Shown: in pieces, positions 23,232 through 30,887 of the stretch
How positions within the stretch are numbered: position 1 is the first letter of the stretch
Layout: every line of letters starts with the position of its first letter
Source: a virus
Direction: 5' to 3' (one strand)
Length of the DNA stretch: 43,857 nucleotides
Virus record (IMG/VR): IMGVR_UViG_3300042507_006529
Location: 1 to 43,857 of that record
Program-made: the position numbers and the translations under genes
Notes under the pieces: model-generated
What the model saw: the letters and a program-made list of their open reading frames with translations, nothing else
Told to the model about the DNA's origin: nothing
Database searches by the model: none

Positions 23232-23821
23232 CGACTTTCGCCGCTGGGACCGGCTTTAACCCGGCTCAGGAGTGGATACCAGACCGCAGGTGGTTTGGTC
23301 CCGGCGGCAAACTGAAATCTGACATGGCAAAACAAGGCAATCACACCCGCATGCTGCGGCGGCGCTCGACCGTTCCGCCGGCAACGCCGAGCGTCATCGA
23401 GGAACTGGGCGGCTTGTCGGCCGTCTTCAAGCTGACGGCGGCGCTGCGGTGCCCGGCGCCCGTGGAGGCCGCTCCCGGGGCCGTGCCGGCGTCGCTGCGG
23501 GCGGCGGTGTGCCGGCCCCAGCGCAAGCCCTGGAAGGTCACCGTGGCCCTGCGGCGCGAGATTTGGCGGCTGCACGGCAAGGGCCTGTCGCAACGCCAGA
23601 TCGCGCTGGCCGTCGGGCTGTCGAAGTCGAAGTGCCAGAAGGTGCTCAAGACGCCCGAGGCGCCCCGGAGCGAACGGCAGGAAAAACGCCGCGCCCTCGC
23701 CGCCCAGGCCGCCGCGCTGCGCGGGCAAGGCTATGGCCTGAACGAAATCGGCCGCCGGCTGAAGGTCCACACCGACACCGTGCATCGGCTGCTGAACGAA
23801 CACCACAAGGCCAAGGCATGA
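23228..23821 (+). CDS. Protein with two helix-turn-helix domains
   Basis: The 197-residue frame starts at GTG overlapping the previous stop; an internal ATG at 23324 (MAKQGNHTRMLRR) gives 165. Two HTH units are visible: LRREIWRLHGKGLSQRQIAL with AVGLSKSKCQKVLK, and AALRGQGYGLNEIGRRLKVH with TDTVHRLLNE. Tandem HTH units of this type occur in phage regulators and recombinase-like DNA-binding parts, but no catalytic domain is attached. It sits directly before the replication initiator, so it may regulate replication or late transcription. Confidence 0.6.
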   Translation: MTTFAAGTGFNPAQEWIPDRRWFGPGGKLKSDMAKQGNHTRMLRRRSTVPPATPSVIEELGGLSAVFKLTAALRCPAPVEAAPGAVPASLRAAVCRPQRKPWKVTVALRREIWRLHGKGLSQRQIALAVGLSKSKCQKVLKTPEAPRSERQEKRRALAAQAAALRGQGYGLNEIGRRLKVHTDTVHRLLNEHHKAKA

Positions 23822-24732
23822 TCTCCCAGCAAAAGCTTTCCGGCTCCGTAAACCTCGTGCGCGCCCTCGCCGGGCACGACCTGTGGTTCACCGAGAAGTT
23901 CTGCCGGCAGGCCGCGCTGGTGGACCTCCTGTTGCTCGCCAATACCGAGGACACCACCGCGCCCGCCCGGGGCGGCACCCGCGTCGACGTGGCCCGCGGT
24001 TGCGTGGCTTACAGCATCCAGAGCCTTGCCCGACGCTGGCAATGGTCCGACGTGAAGGTGAGCGGCTACCTGCGCGAACTGGCCCAGCACGGCGTCGTCA
24101 AGACCGCCAGCAACGCTAACGGCACGGTGATCCGGTTCGTGAATTATGACACCTACAACCCACCCCATTCCGAGGCTGACTTGGCAGGTGACTTGGCAAC
24201 TGAATTGGTAGCTGAAACGGCACCTGACTTGGCGGCTGGATTGGCAACTGACTTGGCACAGAGTAGGAGTAGGAGGAATTACATAGGACAAGAGGGGGAG
24301 TTGGAGAAATCCCCCCTACCCCCCAAGGGGGCCGGGGAACAAGGCCCCGAGCTGCCCAGCCGCGAGGAAGTCCTGGCCTACTGCGCCACGGTCGGCCTAG
24401 GGCCGATTCCCGCCGACTTCGCGGCCACCCGGATCGCCGACTACGACGGCCGGGCCATCGGCTGGCCCCGAAACTGGCGCCGCGCCCTGCTGAGCGACTG
24501 GCTGAATCCGTTGCGCCGGGCCGAGTTCACCAAGGCGATGGCGAAAAACGGCGCCGAAAAAACGCCGGCCAAGACGGTGAGCGCCAGCGTGCGCGCCATC
24601 GCCACCCGGGACGAGCTGGAGACGATGCAGGCCGACCTCGACCAGCTTCCCCACGACGACTTCCGCAAGGCGCAGCAGGCCAAGCTCGACGCCCGTTGGC
24701 GCGAGCTGGAGGCGCTGGAGGGGGGCAAGTAG
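23818..24732 (+). CDS. Replication initiator-like protein (lambda O type organisation)
   Basis: This 304-residue protein has an N-terminal winged-helix-like domain of about 115 residues (VDLLLLANTEDTTAPARGGT, SIQSLARRWQWSDVKVSGYL, VIRFVNYDTYNP). A repeated acidic linker encoded by 12-bp iterons follows, then a C-terminal part with REEVLAYCATVGLGPIP and a tail helix. Winged-helix initiator followed by iterons in the same gene and a DnaB-type helicase downstream is the arrangement of lambda-like initiators. It would bind the iterons and load the helicase. Its start overlaps the previous gene (ATGA). Confidence 0.7.
   Translation: MISQQKLSGSVNLVRALAGHDLWFTEKFCRQAALVDLLLLANTEDTTAPARGGTRVDVARGCVAYSIQSLARRWQWSDVKVSGYLRELAQHGVVKTASNANGTVIRFVNYDTYNPPHSEADLAGDLATELVAETAPDLAAGLATDLAQSRSRRNYIGQEGELEKSPLPPKGAGEQGPELPSREEVLAYCATVGLGPIPADFAATRIADYDGRAIGWPRNWRRALLSDWLNPLRRAEFTKAMAKNGAEKTPAKTVSASVRAIATRDELETMQADLDQLPHDDFRKAQQAKLDARWRELEALEGGK
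24178..24261 (+). repeat. Seven 12-bp iterons, candidate replication origin
   Basis: Seven 12-base units in tandem, each near GACTTGGCAACT, encode the four-residue repeats DLAG-DLAT-ELVA-ETAP-DLAA-GLAT-DLAQ. They lie inside the initiator gene after its DNA-binding domain. A purine-rich, lower-GC stretch (AGTAGGAGTAGGAGGAAT) follows and may be the melting region. This mirrors the lambda origin, where iterons lie in the O gene. Confidence 0.65.
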
Positions 24733-24744
24733 GGCACGAAGATG

Positions 24745-24845
24745 AATCTGGAAAACAGGAAGGCAGGAAGCGGAAGCGGGAAGGTGTTGGGCCATTGGTC
24801 ATTGCTCATTGGTCATTCCTTTCCTGCTTTCCTGCCTTCCAGATT
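24745..24845. repeat. Family B inverted pair enclosing a family F repeat
   Basis: The left arm at 24745-24770 (AATCTGGAAAACAGGAAGG) faces the inverted arm at 24821-24845 (TTCCTGCTTTCCTGCC onward). The spacer carries a period-7 repeat (CATTGGTCATTGCTCATT) at about 24793-24817. The whole element lies between the initiator stop and the next small gene and can fold as a long hairpin. Confidence 0.85.
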
Positions 24846-24855
24846 CAAATGACCC

Positions 24856-25107
24856 ATGAACACGGGACCGACATGGCATCGGGTGAGTTTTGGGGTGGTC
24901 ACGGTGCGGACCGATCCCGAGCAGCCGGAGGCGCGGCGGTGGCGGTGGCGCAATGCGGGCGGGCAACTGCGGCTGATCTCGCCCCGGGGCCGCGAGCGGC
25001 TGTTCCGGCTGGGGCGCCCCGCCCGCGGCGCGTGGATGTCCCGCGTGCCTCCGGAGCCGAGCGCGGAGCCGGCGGAGAATTTGGAAGGCAGGAAAGCAGG
25101 AACATGA
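24856..25107 (+). CDS. Small beta-rich protein, unknown
   Basis: The 83-residue frame follows the right arm of a family B pair. The first part has strands (WHRVSFGVVTVRTDPEQ, RRWRWRNAGGQLRLIS) suited to a small barrel; the end (ENLEGRKAGT) is encoded by another family B copy. No ribosome-binding site is evident. Coupling to the methyltransferase start four bases before its stop supports it, but a non-coding interpretation is possible. Confidence 0.4.
   Translation: MNTGPTWHRVSFGVVTVRTDPEQPEARRWRWRNAGGQLRLISPRGRERLFRLGRPARGAWMSRVPPEPSAEPAENLEGRKAGT
25078..25102 (+). repeat. Family B repeat serving as RBS
   Basis: A perfect copy (AATTTGGAAGGCAGGAAAGC, then AGGAA) ends one base before the ATG of the methyltransferase. 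Its AGG near the end is placed a few bases upstream of the start codon, as a weak Shine-Dalgarno site would be. Confidence 0.85.
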
Positions 25108-25973
25108 TTCGCGTAAACAGCTATTTCTCGGGCGCTGGTCTGATGGACTTGGGCCTGCACCGTGCCGGGCTTGAGGTCCAGCAATCGTTCGAGCTGAACG
25201 AGACCTGCTGCCAGACGTTGCGCCGCAATTTCACACACGACGTTCGGCAGACGGACATGGCCGCGAAGCTGGCCGCGGACGAGCGGCCAGCCGATGTGTT
25301 GGTGGCCACCTACCCCTGCACGAAATACAGCCCCATCGCCGACATCCATGGCACGCGCACGGGCGATGAGCTGTTCCTGCACTTCTTCCGGCATCTGGCC
25401 CTTCGCCGACCCGAGGCATACGTGGTTGAGAACGTGCCGGGCATGCGAAAATTCCCGGTGGTGATGGAGGCAATGACCGCCCTGCCCGATTACTTTGTGA
25501 ACGTCTTCTGCCCGGTCAAAAGCTGCACGTGGCTGCCCCAGCGGCGGGATCGGCTTATCATCTTGGGCAGCCGGCGGAACTTTGCGTGGCGACTGCCCGA
25601 GGCCAAGCGGCGCGTCACCCTGGCCGAGATCATCGAGGACCGGCCTGTTACTGACCTGCCCGACTACGTGGCGAAACGGCTGCGGGGTGGTTATCGCGAC
25701 CGGCCGATTATCTCCGACCCGGCCCGCGACGAGCTGGCTCCGACCTGTGTCGCTCACTACGCCAAGGATGTGAGCACAAGGATGGTGGCCGATGCCCGTT
25801 ATCCCGGTGGGGCGCGGCCCTACACGGTCCGCGAGTATGCCCGGCTTCAGGGAGTGCCCGACACTTTTACCTTTGCGGGCACAGAACGCGATGCCTACCG
25901 GCAGATTGGCAACGGTGTTTCCGTTCCGGTGGCTGAATGGGTGGGCCGGGAATTGATGAGGTATTTCGCATGA
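25104..25973 (+). CDS. C5-cytosine DNA methyltransferase
   Basis: This 289-residue enzyme shows the ordered motifs of the family. Motif I is SYFSGAGLMDLGL and motif IV is YPCTKYSP with the catalytic Cys about residue 72. Motif VI is VENVPG, motif VIII is QRRDRLIILG, and motifs IX-X run from YTVREYARLQGVPDTF to RQIGNGVSVP. The short target-recognition region lies between. It methylates cytosine in DNA using S-adenosylmethionine. No endonuclease partner is nearby, so it is an orphan, probably protecting phage DNA or modulating packaging or replication. The start is set by the repeat-derived RBS; the stop overlaps the helicase start. Confidence 0.95.
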   Translation: MIRVNSYFSGAGLMDLGLHRAGLEVQQSFELNETCCQTLRRNFTHDVRQTDMAAKLAADERPADVLVATYPCTKYSPIADIHGTRTGDELFLHFFRHLALRRPEAYVVENVPGMRKFPVVMEAMTALPDYFVNVFCPVKSCTWLPQRRDRLIILGSRRNFAWRLPEAKRRVTLAEIIEDRPVTDLPDYVAKRLRGGYRDRPIISDPARDELAPTCVAHYAKDVSTRMVADARYPGGARPYTVREYARLQGVPDTFTFAGTERDAYRQIGNGVSVPVAEWVGRELMRYFA

Positions 25974-27508
25974 GTGACTTTGACACAGCCTATGAAGCCC
26001 CTGCCCCGGCGCGGCGCGGCGCGACCCCGGCCGCGGGCGACCGTCTGCCGCCGAATTCGCCGGACGCGGAGGCGGGCGTGCTGGGGTGTTGCCTGCTGGC
26101 GCCGCAGGACGCGCTCCCGGTGGTGATCGAGAAGCTGGGGCTGGATGGCCTGGCGTTCTACGACCTGCGGCATCGCGAGCTGTGGTTTGCGCTGGTGGCG
26201 CTGAGCGACGAGGGCAAGGCGATTGACCTGATGACGGTGCAGCAGCGGCTCCGCGACACGGGCAAGCTCGACGAAGTGGGCGGGCTCGCCGCGTTGTCGG
26301 CGCTGTGCGACGCGGTGCCGAGCGCCGTGAACGTCGGGCAATACACCGACATCGTGGCGGACAAGTGGTTGCTGCGGCGGATGGAGCGCGAGTGTGTGGC
26401 GATGATCCAGCAGGTTCACAGTTGCACCAACGCCATGGAGCTGGCCAACCGCTTCAGCGCCGCGGCCATGGACCTCGCGGTGCAGGATGCCAAGGCGGCG
26501 GCCAAGCCGGTGCACGAGGAGTTTCGCAGCGTCATCGCCGAGCTGGAATCGTTCCGCCAGGGGCGCAAGCAGATGAAGGGTTTCGGCACGGGGCTGAACT
26601 TCCTCGACAACATCCTGTGCGGCCTCAAGCCGGCGGAATACATCATCATCGCGGCCGGGCCCGGCGGCGGGAAGACGGCGCTGGCCTTGCAGATCGCCGA
26701 CCACGTGGCGTCGGTGGAAGGGGCGCCCGTGGGCATGTTCTCGCTGGAAATGAACCGGCTGCAACTGGCCAGCCGGTTGGTGTTCCAGCGGGCAGGCGTG
26801 AACTTCCAGTCGTATCGCAACGGGTTCCTGCGGGAGACGGACGCGGCGCTGCTCACCAAGGCGTGCAACGCCATGAAGCGGATTCCGCTGCACGTGGACG
26901 ACAGCAGCGGCCTGAACATCGACGAGCTGTCCATCCGGGCGCGGCGCATGGTGCGCGAGCACGGCGTGAAGTTGTTCGTGATCGACTACCTGCAACTCAT
27001 GGGCGGGCGCAGTGGCGTGAACTATCGCGACCTCAACATGCGGATCAGCGACGTGAGCGACGGCCTGATGAAGCTGAAGAAGGAGCTGAACGTGCCCTTC
27101 ATCGTGCTGGCGCAGGAGAACTTCAACGCGGAGCGCGCCGAGCGCGAGCGCGAGCCGCAGTTGAGCGACCTGAAGGACAGCGCGAAACCCACGGCCGACG
27201 CCGACGTGGTGGCGTTCCTCAAGAAGGTGGACCTCACGCGGGCGAAGCGGGACATCGCCAGCGACGACGACGTAAAGCGGGCCATCGCCGAGCGCAAGCT
27301 CGCGTGGATGCAGAGCCGGGCGGTGGCATCGCTGCCGGCCGAGCTGCGGGACGATCTGGAGAAGCATTGCCAGCGGCGGGATTTGTTCATCGTGAAGCAG
27401 CGCAATGGCCCGACCGGGCCGTGCGAGCTGGTGTTCGTGAAACCGTGGATGCGGTTCATCGACGCGCACGTGGACAACGACGAGACCCCGCAGGAGTTGC
27501 CGCAGTGA
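25970..27508 (+). CDS. dnaB: Replicative DNA helicase, DnaB-type
   Basis: A 512-residue helicase. The N-terminal DnaB domain occupies about 30-150 (PDAEAGVLGCCLLAPQD, FYDLRHRELWFALVAL). The RecA-like motor has Walker A GPGGGKTA (about 230-237), SLEMNRLQLASRLV, Walker B LFVIDYLQLM (about 335-344) and the later LAQENFNAERAERE loop. Walker A has GPGGGKT where cellular proteins have a GxPGMGKT-type loop. It unwinds DNA at the fork and is probably loaded by the initiator at 23818. The ATG overlaps the methyltransferase stop. Confidence 0.95.
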   Translation: MSDFDTAYEAPAPARRGATPAAGDRLPPNSPDAEAGVLGCCLLAPQDALPVVIEKLGLDGLAFYDLRHRELWFALVALSDEGKAIDLMTVQQRLRDTGKLDEVGGLAALSALCDAVPSAVNVGQYTDIVADKWLLRRMERECVAMIQQVHSCTNAMELANRFSAAAMDLAVQDAKAAAKPVHEEFRSVIAELESFRQGRKQMKGFGTGLNFLDNILCGLKPAEYIIIAAGPGGGKTALALQIADHVASVEGAPVGMFSLEMNRLQLASRLVFQRAGVNFQSYRNGFLRETDAALLTKACNAMKRIPLHVDDSSGLNIDELSIRARRMVREHGVKLFVIDYLQLMGGRSGVNYRDLNMRISDVSDGLMKLKKELNVPFIVLAQENFNAERAEREREPQLSDLKDSAKPTADADVVAFLKKVDLTRAKRDIASDDDVKRAIAERKLAWMQSRAVASLPAELRDDLEKHCQRRDLFIVKQRNGPTGPCELVFVKPWMRFIDAHVDNDETPQELPQ

Positions 27509-27510
27509 CG

Positions 27511-27565
27511 GAACAGAAGGGAACGGAGGGAACGAAGATGAATCTGGAAAACAGGAAGGCAGGAA
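27511..27565 (+). repeat. Family C and family B repeats in tandem
   Basis: A family C unit (27511-27540, GAACAGAAGGGAACGGAG and onward) is directly followed by a family B unit (27541-27565, AATCTGGAAAACAGGAAGG). GGAGG in C stands eight bases before the ATG at 27538. The inverted B partner is at 27773-27797. Confidence 0.85.
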
Positions 27566-27810
27566 CAGAAGCAAACAGGGGAAACGAAGACGTGAAACCA
27601 CCTAAATTCATCTGGGCTGATTTTGACCCAGGCCGCATCGAGGCATACAGGAGCCTAGACCTGCCGCATCCCCCTTCGGTCCGGTGGGCGTTTTACAACA
27701 CGAAGGCGCAACAACGGTTTGAACGCCCGGACTTGCGCCCGCTCAAGCTGCGGGTGGTCTTGGTGGAGCCGCTTCCTGATTTCCTGCCTTCCAGATTCAA
27801 ATGCCCATGA
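27538..27810 (+). CDS. Small protein bracketed by inverted repeats, unknown
   Basis: 90 residues from the ATG with a GGAGG site. Other possible starts are the GTG at 27505 overlapping the helicase stop and a GTG at 27592. The first 18 residues (NLENRKAGTEANRGNED) and the last ten (DFLPSRFKCP) are repeat-encoded. The true core is PPKFIWADFDPGRIEAYRSL, then RWAFYNTKAQQRFERPDLRP, a basic alpha/beta module of unknown role. It looks like a short gene caught between two arms of a family B pair. Confidence 0.5.
   Translation: MNLENRKAGTEANRGNEDVKPPKFIWADFDPGRIEAYRSLDLPHPPSVRWAFYNTKAQQRFERPDLRPLKLRVVLVEPLPDFLPSRFKCP
27773..27797 (-). repeat. Family B inverted partner
   Basis: TTCCTGATTTCCTGCC and following is the inverse of the B unit at 27541-27565 and encodes the end of the preceding small gene. 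It is followed by CAAATGCCCATGA, nearly the same as the bases after the B arm at 24821-24845, and the ATG there starts the next gene in both cases. Confidence 0.85.
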
Positions 27811-28199
27811 GTGTGAACCCTGAGACGGAGGTGCCCAAGCAGCGGTGGGGGACGGTGCCCACGGCGGAGGCGACGGCGGCGTGGCCGGCGCGGAACGGAC
27901 CCGCCCCGTGGCGCAACGGCGACGCCGCGCTGGTGGCCAATTGGGTGTGGCGCCAGACCGACGCCACGATTGAGCGGTGGGTCGCGGATCGCACCACGCA
28001 GTATCACGCGGCGTGGTCGGCCGGGCCGTCGGCGGAACTGGAACGCGAGGCCATGCTGGATCTGGTCTGCTGGCAACGGCAGATCGCCAACCCCTCGGCG
28101 TGCCTGCATTGGCTAAGGGAATGGGAACGGGTGGTCGGAGACGCGGAGAGGGGAAGACGCGGAGACGCGGAGACGGCAAAGCAAAGGAAAACCAAATGA
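27807..28199 (+). CDS. Small Trp-rich protein, unknown
   Basis: About 130 residues from the ATG overlapping the previous stop. The centre is helical and Trp-rich (NWVWRQTDATIERWVADR, MLDLVCWQRQIANPSACL, WLREWERVV). The tail (GDAERGRRGDAETAKQRKTK) is encoded by a family D repeat. The pattern may be a helicase-associated or packaging helper, but no match is recognised. Confidence 0.5.
   Translation: MSVNPETEVPKQRWGTVPTAEATAAWPARNGPAPWRNGDAALVANWVWRQTDATIERWVADRTTQYHAAWSAGPSAELEREAMLDLVCWQRQIANPSACLHWLREWERVVGDAERGRRGDAETAKQRKTK
28137..28176 (+). repeat. Family D repeat (GACGCGGA units)
   Basis: Several GACGCGGA-like octamers in tandem encode the end of the preceding gene. A related stretch lies in the scaffold gene at about 34738-34769. 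Period 8 is shared with families A and B. Confidence 0.75.
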
Positions 28200-28435
28200 A
28201 CAGCGAAGACGTTAAGACGCGAAGTGAATGGGTGTATTGGTGCAATGGTTGTTCCGTGCGGCGCGTTGAGTCGCCCAGCCTGCTTTGCTCCCACTGCAAA
28301 CTCGAAATCGATCTGGCCGCGGCCAACAAGCGCATCCGCCGGCTGGAGGAGGCGGGGGATGCGTTATTCCAGCAATTTCACCACCCGACGTTACAAACTC
28401 ACCAATGGACCAAAGCCAAGGAGGCAAAAGCATGA
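28196..28435 (+). CDS. Small zinc-binding coiled protein
   Basis: The 79-residue product starts in a family A repeat (MNSEDVKTRSEW) and then has YWCNGCSVRR and LLCSHCKLEI, two CxxC pairs forming a probable zinc ribbon, followed by a helix EIDLAAANKRIRRLEEAGDA. That helix and its DNA are nearly identical to the gene at 28653. The start overlaps the previous stop by four bases. Binding to nucleic acid is possible. Confidence 0.5.
   Translation: MNSEDVKTRSEWVYWCNGCSVRRVESPSLLCSHCKLEIDLAAANKRIRRLEEAGDALFQQFHHPTLQTHQWTKAKEAKA
28198..28224 (+). repeat. Family A repeat at a gene start
   Basis: GAACAGCGAAGACGTTAAGA followed by CGCGAAG is a diverged family A unit forming the first codons of the zinc-ribbon gene. 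There is no inverted partner close by; the nearest inverted copy is at 28913-28938. Confidence 0.75.
28299..28361 (+). repeat. 63-bp direct repeat, first copy (second at 28762-28824)
   Basis: The 63 bases encoding the LEIDLAAANKRIRRL helix match 28762-28824 with one mismatch. The flanking parts of the two genes are unrelated, so this is a recent segmental duplication or gene conversion that moved a helix between two small proteins. Confidence 0.9.
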
Positions 28436-28656
28436 GCGACACACCAAAAAAAGAGCCGGTCATGGAAGCCGGGCAACTGACCTATGGGCAGGAAAACGAC
28501 TGCTGCGACGACAGCACGATTGGCCAATACATCGAAATCGAATCTCACGACGGAGGCGCTGGAAAATACTTCACGATCAAAACCGAGCGTTGGGCATTTG
28601 ATAACGCGAAACAGTTGGTTGCGATGATCGAAGACGCGGAACGGAGGTTGAAATGA
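28432..28656 (+). CDS. Small acidic protein, unknown
   Basis: 74 residues (MSDTPKKEPVMEAGQLTYGQ and onward) with acidic strands and a C-terminal helix (NAKQLVAMIEDAERRLK). The start overlaps the previous stop and the stop overlaps the next start. The next gene begins with the same MSDTP codons, so the initiation region was also duplicated. Function unknown. Confidence 0.55.
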   Translation: MSDTPKKEPVMEAGQLTYGQENDCCDDSTIGQYIEIESHDGGAGKYFTIKTERWAFDNAKQLVAMIEDAERRLK

Positions 28657-28904
28657 GCGACACACCAACACCGAGGACGAATGGAATCCGTCAAACCATC
28701 GCTATTGGAGACTTCATGAATCCGGGAGACGGATTGAAGCTGGCACTGGACCACGCCGATCAACTCGAAATCGATCTGGCCGCGGCCAACAAGCGCATCC
28801 GCCGGCTGGTGGAGGCGGGGGATGAAATTGCCTTCCGCCTTCGTGAATCCGTATTCACCGAAGACGTGGTTGCGATTGAAGAATGGGACCATGCCAAGCT
28901 GTGA
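28653..28904 (+). CDS. Small helical protein before terminase, unknown
   Basis: The 83-residue product has a polar start, then the duplicated helix (QLEIDLAAANKRIRRLVEAG) and an acidic end (SVFTEDVVAIEEWDHAKL). It lies immediately before the terminase large subunit, the usual place of a small subunit, but no HTH is visible, so that role is only a possibility. Confidence 0.5.
   Translation: MSDTPTPRTNGIRQTIAIGDFMNPGDGLKLALDHADQLEIDLAAANKRIRRLVEAGDEIAFRLRESVFTEDVVAIEEWDHAKL
28762..28824 (+). repeat. 63-bp direct repeat, second copy
   Basis: This matches 28299-28361 with a single A/T difference (Glu to Val in the product). Confidence 0.9.
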
Positions 28905-28912
28905 CGTTCCCG

Positions 28913-28938
28913 CTTCGCGCCTTTGCGCCTCCGCTGTT
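28913..28938 (-). repeat. Family A inverted repeat
   Basis: CTTCGCGCCTTTGCGCCTCC and following is a diverged inverted family A unit in the short gap before the terminase gene. The forward copy at 28198-28224 lies about 700 bases upstream, so four small genes may be enclosed by one inverted pair. Confidence 0.75.
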
Positions 28939-28958
28939 CCATCCCGATTTGCCTGACC

Positions 28959-30860
28959 ATGTTTGAGCAGGAGCCACAACATCCGCTGTTTGCGTTGCCG
29001 ACGGAGCGGCAGGCGCGGGCGATCTTGCGGAATCACGGGGAGCGGGGGCTGGGCGATTTCCTGAGCCGGCGCCGGCAGGCGATTGCGGACGCGGAACGGG
29101 ACCCGCTCCAGTTCCTGCCGCCCATGAAGTCGTGGAAGCTCACGCGGCGCGTGGTGCGGCGGTATCGGCCCAAGTTGCTGGTGTTGCTCGGGGGCAATCG
29201 GTCGGGCAAGTCGTTCTACTGCGCCTATCATCTGGTGCTGGAAATGCTGTCGCAGGACGCGGGCAGCGATGCCCGGTTCCTCGTGGGGTCGGAGACGGAG
29301 CGGAGCAGCATCGAGACGGCGCAGCAACTGGTGTGGCGTTTCCTGCCGCCGGACCTGAAGGCGTTGAACGGCCGGCGCGATCCGCGGCGCGTGTTCAGCA
29401 TCGGTTACGATCCGAAGAACGGGTTCGCCGACCGCATCCTGGTGCTGCCGAGCGGGGTGAAGCTGCTGTTCGCCACGTATCGCGGCGACCCGGCGGAGTT
29501 CGAGGGGTTCGAGTTCGGCGCCCGCGAGGGTTACGGCGTGGCGTGGTGGCTCGACGAGAACGCGCCGATCCCGTGGCTGACCATGCTGCGGCGGCGCGGT
29601 GAGTATCGGCCCGGCTACGGCGTGTGGAGCTTCACGCCGATCAACGGCATCACGCCGGCGATCAAGGAGGCGGTGGGCACGGGCAAGATTCTGCGGACGA
29701 AGGTGGCGAAGATCCTGCCGCAGAACCAAGTGCTGGTCGAAGGGTGCCGGCCGGGGCGCGTGCCGCTGGTGCAGGCCGGGGCCATCCAGCGCACGCGGGT
29801 GGTTTACTTCCACTCGGACATGACGGTGTTCGGCAGCGGCGGCGAGACCTACGGGCAGCAGGTGGCGCGGGCGGTTGAGGGCAAGCCGCGGGATTACGTG
29901 CTGCGAATCTTCTACGGGTTCACCAAGGACGTGATGGGGCTCCAGTTCCCGACGTTCAACCGCAACGTGCATGTCGTGCGCGAGCGCGAGCTGCCGGCGG
30001 AGGGGACGAACTACCTGTTCATCGACCCGGCCGGGGCGCGCAACTGGTTCCTGCTCTACGTGCGCGTGGCGCCGGGCAATCCGCGCCGGCTGTTCATCTG
30101 GAAGGATTGGCCCGACTGCCAGACCTACGGCGAGTGGGCGGTGCCGACGGAACGCAAGGTGACGCAGGATTCCCGGCACGGCTGGGATGGCGACGCGGGC
30201 CCGGCGCAGATGAACCTGGGCTATGGCGTGACCCGCTACAAACGGCTGCTGAAGGAGCTGGAGACGATTCCGTTGGAGCTGGGCGCGGACGGGGAATGGA
30301 AGGCGCAGGACCCGATGGCGAGGCGGTTGTTGGACGAGGCCATGGCCAAAGGCGGAATGAAGAAGGAAGAAGGCAGAATGAAGTGGGGACGGGAGGAAGT
30401 TGCGGAGGTGCGGAAGCGGGGGGTGGTGGTGCGGTATCCGATCCAACTGCGGAAGATTGACCCGCGGGCGGCGATGAATCCGCAGGCGGCCGAGAAGGGC
30501 GGCACGAACCTGATCGAGCTGTTCGCGGCGAAGCAGGAGGAGCGCGGCCAGGTGCATGAGGGCGTGGACCTGATTCCCGCCTACACGGGCCGGGGCGATG
30601 ACAACGGCGTGACGGCCGTGCATGACCTGCTGAGTTTCGACGAGCAGCAGCCGCTGTGCGCGGTGGTGAATGAACCGAGGCTCTGCGTGAGCGACGCGGC
30701 GCAGCAGGTGATGTGGATGTTCGAGAATTTCACCGGGCGCGGCGGCGAGGACGGCGCGTGCAAGGACCCGGCGGACCTCGTGCGTTACGTGGCGCAGGAC
30801 GACGAGCTGGTGCATGTCACGCCGGGGATGTTCCGGGCGAAGGCGGGTTACGCTTATTGA
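28959..30860 (+). CDS. terL: Terminase large subunit
   Basis: A 633-residue packaging motor and nuclease. The N-terminal ATPase has Walker A LLGGNRSGKSF (about 77-86) and Walker B GVAWWLDENAP (about 193-203). The C-terminal RNase H-like nuclease has LFIDPAGARNWF with the first acidic residue at about 356, and later HDLLSFDEQQ. Between about residues 465 and 480 a short-period insert (GGMKKEEGRMKWG) derives from a repeat. The protein cuts concatemers and drives DNA into the portal shell. The start is the ATG after a family A element. Confidence 0.92.
   Translation: MFEQEPQHPLFALPTERQARAILRNHGERGLGDFLSRRRQAIADAERDPLQFLPPMKSWKLTRRVVRRYRPKLLVLLGGNRSGKSFYCAYHLVLEMLSQDAGSDARFLVGSETERSSIETAQQLVWRFLPPDLKALNGRRDPRRVFSIGYDPKNGFADRILVLPSGVKLLFATYRGDPAEFEGFEFGAREGYGVAWWLDENAPIPWLTMLRRRGEYRPGYGVWSFTPINGITPAIKEAVGTGKILRTKVAKILPQNQVLVEGCRPGRVPLVQAGAIQRTRVVYFHSDMTVFGSGGETYGQQVARAVEGKPRDYVLRIFYGFTKDVMGLQFPTFNRNVHVVRERELPAEGTNYLFIDPAGARNWFLLYVRVAPGNPRRLFIWKDWPDCQTYGEWAVPTERKVTQDSRHGWDGDAGPAQMNLGYGVTRYKRLLKELETIPLELGADGEWKAQDPMARRLLDEAMAKGGMKKEEGRMKWGREEVAEVRKRGVVVRYPIQLRKIDPRAAMNPQAAEKGGTNLIELFAAKQEERGQVHEGVDLIPAYTGRGDDNGVTAVHDLLSFDEQQPLCAVVNEPRLCVSDAAQQVMWMFENFTGRGGEDGACKDPADLVRYVAQDDELVHVTPGMFRAKAGYAY
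30352..30386 (+). repeat. Family E short-period repeat inside terL
   Basis: A stretch of GGAATGAAGAAGGAAGAAGG type encodes GGMKKEEGRMK in the terminase. It resembles the interspersed short-period repeats of the rest of the window and is in frame, so it is tolerated within an essential enzyme, presumably in a surface loop. Confidence 0.6.
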
Positions 30861-30885
30861 ATTTGAAAGGCAGGAAAGCAGGAAG
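30861..30885 (+). repeat. Family B repeat acting as RBS
   Basis: AATTTGAAAGGCAGGAAAGC followed by AGGAA begins at the terL stop and ends three bases before the ATG of the adenine methyltransferase. AGGA of the last unit is positioned as a Shine-Dalgarno site. Confidence 0.85.
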
Positions 30886-30887
30886 AC

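Noticed and set aside
24178-24261. CRISPR array
   Set aside because: The units are contiguous 12-mers without spacers and are in frame with a gene; they fit iterons.
24733-25103. N-terminal extension of the cytosine methyltransferase
   Set aside because: The longer frame runs through repeat DNA and lacks family motifs before the ATG at 25104, where motif I begins five residues later.
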